Below, one piece after another: positions 62,461-64,000 of a DNA stretch of 64,000 bases (its first letter is position 1; each line of letters opens with the position of its first letter). This stretch comes from Capsicum annuum (Eukaryota > Streptophyta > Magnoliopsida > Solanales > Solanaceae). The stretch lies in contig NC_061122.1 of the NCBI RefSeq assembly GCF_002878395.1, positions 83,113,455 through 83,177,454 on the forward strand, read 5' to 3'. Position numbers and translations under genes: made by a program. Under the pieces are notes generated by a model, which saw only the letters and a program-made list of their open reading frames with translations, was not told where the DNA came from and did no database searches.

Positions 62461-62878
62461 TAGTTTGCCAGTTAGTGGCCTTTTTTGCTATTTTTCCAAG
62501 TTTTTCCTTCAGCTAACTCCTTAACACCAAAACACTAAAATCTAGTATTAAATACAACATCAGTTGCTTAAAAACATATAATTATACCTTGAAAATGATT
62601 TAAAATATTCCATAAAAAGTCAAAACATCAAGGATGGGGAGGAGGTCCCAGCACTTTGGACCAAGAGAGGTCACTTGCCTGATTTGCATGATCCTGTTGT
62701 AACAGAGGAGAAAGCCCTTAAAAGGACAGACATGAATTGTTAGAGGCTGCATTAGTAGATAGGAAAAAGGCGTGAAGCTATAGCAATGGGTGCATTATCC
62801 AACAATGCACCGCCACCACTACTACCTCCAACAACTTTTACACCCCCATGTGAGAAAGCTCCTGACTCGGGCGCTTAG

Positions 62879-64000
62879 TGCATCCCAGGTATGTTCTCAC
62901 TTCTCTATGTTTTATTTTTTTTAGCGCATTGAGGACAGTGCACAATTTTTAGTTGGGGGTGGGCATGCCATGCCACCATGGGTTTTTGTTGTCGTGCTTC
63001 TTTTTCTGTCGATCGTGGTATGATTGTATAACTGACATGTCTAGGATAATTATATATCATATTGTTTTTTGTTCGTATTGTGATATTTTTTGTAATGAGA
63101 AGATTTTGAGTATTTAGGTCAGTAGCCAAATTTCGACTAATTTTTTATAATCTTCCAAAATTTTGTATTTATTAACTATGTATTGATGTATATATGTGTG
63201 AACTCTATGGGTCATGTTATGGCATTAGTATTAGGGACATGATAACCATTTGCTAATAATTGCATGAACTAAATAGGTAGTAGTTGGTTATATTAACTCT
63301 GTGTTATGTGAGTGTGGGATACTACCTAGTTCCCTTTGTATGTTAAATTCAGGACTTGCCTGGTTAGTCTTGCCTAGGTTGAAGGAAAATCGGTTAGGAA
63401 ATGATCATAGGCCATTTTCTTTATTGTAGTCCACTTTTAGCCTAAATGACCTTTCATGTGTGAATTATATCCCTCGATCCCTATTTTTTATCCTTATATC
63501 CTATTTTTCTTGTTATACCTTTCACTTTCCCATTTGTGTTACAATGAACCTGCTTTGGCCCTGGTCCTCCTTGGACATTGTGCACCTCAAATGAGGCATA
63601 TTGCTTAAGTTATGGTGGCTATCATAGGGGTGCATAGTATAAAGTGGGTATAAAGAAGGGTAAAATAAGAGAAAAAAAAGTAGGGATAGGTGTGCTAAAA
63701 AAAAGAAAAGAAAGAATTGTGAAAAAAAAGTGAAAAAGAAAGAATAAAGAGATCACACCCAACCTAAATGTACTATAAAAGAATAAAAAAGACAAATAAG
63801 GGTGGAATAAAATAAAATTGGTTAATAATTGAGACCCCAAAGTTAGTATAGTAACAAGGAGTCTTAGTCACTTTAAATGTCCACACCTATAACACTAGCC
63901 CTCGAGCCTATATTACAAGGCGCGTAAAATCCTATAGAGCTCCTGACTTAACTACCTGAATACTAAGGTAAAGAAAATAAAGGCAAGCCTATGGTATTTG
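62879..64000 (+). other. Element H 3' untranslated tail
   Basis: No coding is seen. CATTGAGGACAGTGCACAA and TTGGGGGTGGGCATGCC (62950-62970) follow the ORF2 stop, a landmark common after ORF2 in this kind of element. A strongly purine-rich stretch (mainly A and G on the plus strand) runs from about 63640 to 63800. The 3' LTR is expected beyond the window. The minus-strand frame 63840-63622 is the complement of the purine tract and is chance. Confidence 0.55.

Larger units (their letters stand above)
61148..62630 (-). mobile_element. Solo LTR J with perfect AGGAT duplication
   Basis: The LTR is 1483 bp: TGATACACC at the low end and AAAACATCA at the high end (TGATGTTTTG...GGTGTATCA on its own strand). 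AGGAT flanks it at 61143-61147 and 62631-62635. A minus-strand TATAAATA box is at 62084-62091, with ACGGTCCGTC-type words upstream. It has no internal region, so it is a solo LTR inside ORF2 of H. The open frames 61400-61173 and 61442-61639 are chance. Confidence 0.9.
59145..62878 (+). pseudogene. Element H ORF2, resembling 'putative plant transposon protein', split by solo LTR J
   Basis: The ATG at 59145 starts MKPKAA, then a TAG. A basic, Pro/Ser-rich N-terminus runs to about 59630. The best open part is 59692-60111, with HLGWMTRSLISYSLAMVHEF, LQPEYTLIIGVKVDVTEETI and IKMAKWITDYILPHGDN, followed by degraded coding to about 60500 and a charged, helical-looking C-terminal part (60840-61140). 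After J the frame resumes at 62636 and ends with TAG at 62876-62878 (APDSGA). The pattern resembles the plant family annotated 'putative plant transposon protein', often found in the env position of Athila-like elements. Its function is unknown. Confidence 0.58.
53800..64000 (+). mobile_element. Element H: Athila-like element with gag-protease and a second ORF but no RT/integrase
   Basis: The order on the plus strand is 5' LTR (53800-55232), degraded primer site (55239-55253), gag-protease (55422-57756), noncoding spacer (57760-58470), candidate internal promoter, and ORF2 (59145-62878, split by solo LTR J), then a 3' tail. No RT, RNase H or integrase is found where about 3 kb would be expected after protease. 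Candidate left duplication ACTTT (53795-53799). The 3' LTR lies beyond the window. Confidence 0.7.

Noticed and set aside
63622..63840. Minus-strand Phe/Leu-rich frame as a membrane protein
   Set aside because: It is the complement of the purine tract and shows only low-complexity composition.

Overview
The window looks like gene-poor plant heterochromatin. It is AT-rich and consists almost entirely of LTR retrotransposons of the Ty3/Gypsy superfamily, inserted into one another. Several gag, protease and chromodomain stretches resemble Solanaceae repeat families (pepper, tomato, potato type); that assignment is inference from family resemblance. I found no intact cellular gene, no tRNA or rRNA gene and no CRISPR array. 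Nearly all coding regions are broken retrotransposon polyproteins.

Layout, outermost to innermost. Element I (Athila-like, + strand) is seen only as its RT/RNase H/integrase part at 50401-52519. It was entered at its left side by element F (- strand, 41676-50400), of which the 5' LTR, primer site, gag and RT up to the catalytic motif are visible. Solo LTR G2 (+, 45552-49914) sits in the LTR of F. Element A (- strand chromovirus, <1 to 41675) was inserted into the RT of F. Its 3' LTR is at 1-1815, its integrase C-terminus and chromodomain at 26829-28125, the rest of gag-pol at 35050-38690 and its 5' LTR at 38944-41675. Solo LTR G1 (-, 28126-35044, flanked by GTGAG) splits the integrase of A, and solo LTR D1 (-, 30157-32317) splits G1. 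Chromovirus B (-, 1819-26828) landed at the junction between the polypurine tract and the 3' LTR of A. The 3' LTR of B was then hit twice: by N1 (-, 3168-7807, duplication CACAC), an LTR element without a visible pol, and by T (+, 7885-17459, duplication CCTCA), a complete but dead Tekay-type chromovirus.

On the right, the integrase of element I is interrupted by an LTR of family D (D2, +, 52520-53799). D2 is interrupted by element H (+, 53800 to beyond 64000), which has a 5' LTR, a degraded primer site, gag-protease, no RT or integrase, and a second ORF resembling the 'putative plant transposon protein' family. Solo LTR J (-, 61148-62630, duplication AGGAT) splits that second ORF.

Relative ages follow from nesting and from LTR divergence judged by eye: N1 is youngest of those compared (LTRs about 92% alike), T is older (about 85%), and B and A are older still. 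The most unusual observations are N1, with its lineage-specific ORF and tandem KDxWLYFK-like repeats, and a cluster of short family-specific palindromic or repeated motifs just upstream of the TATA box, found in the LTRs of nearly every family here.
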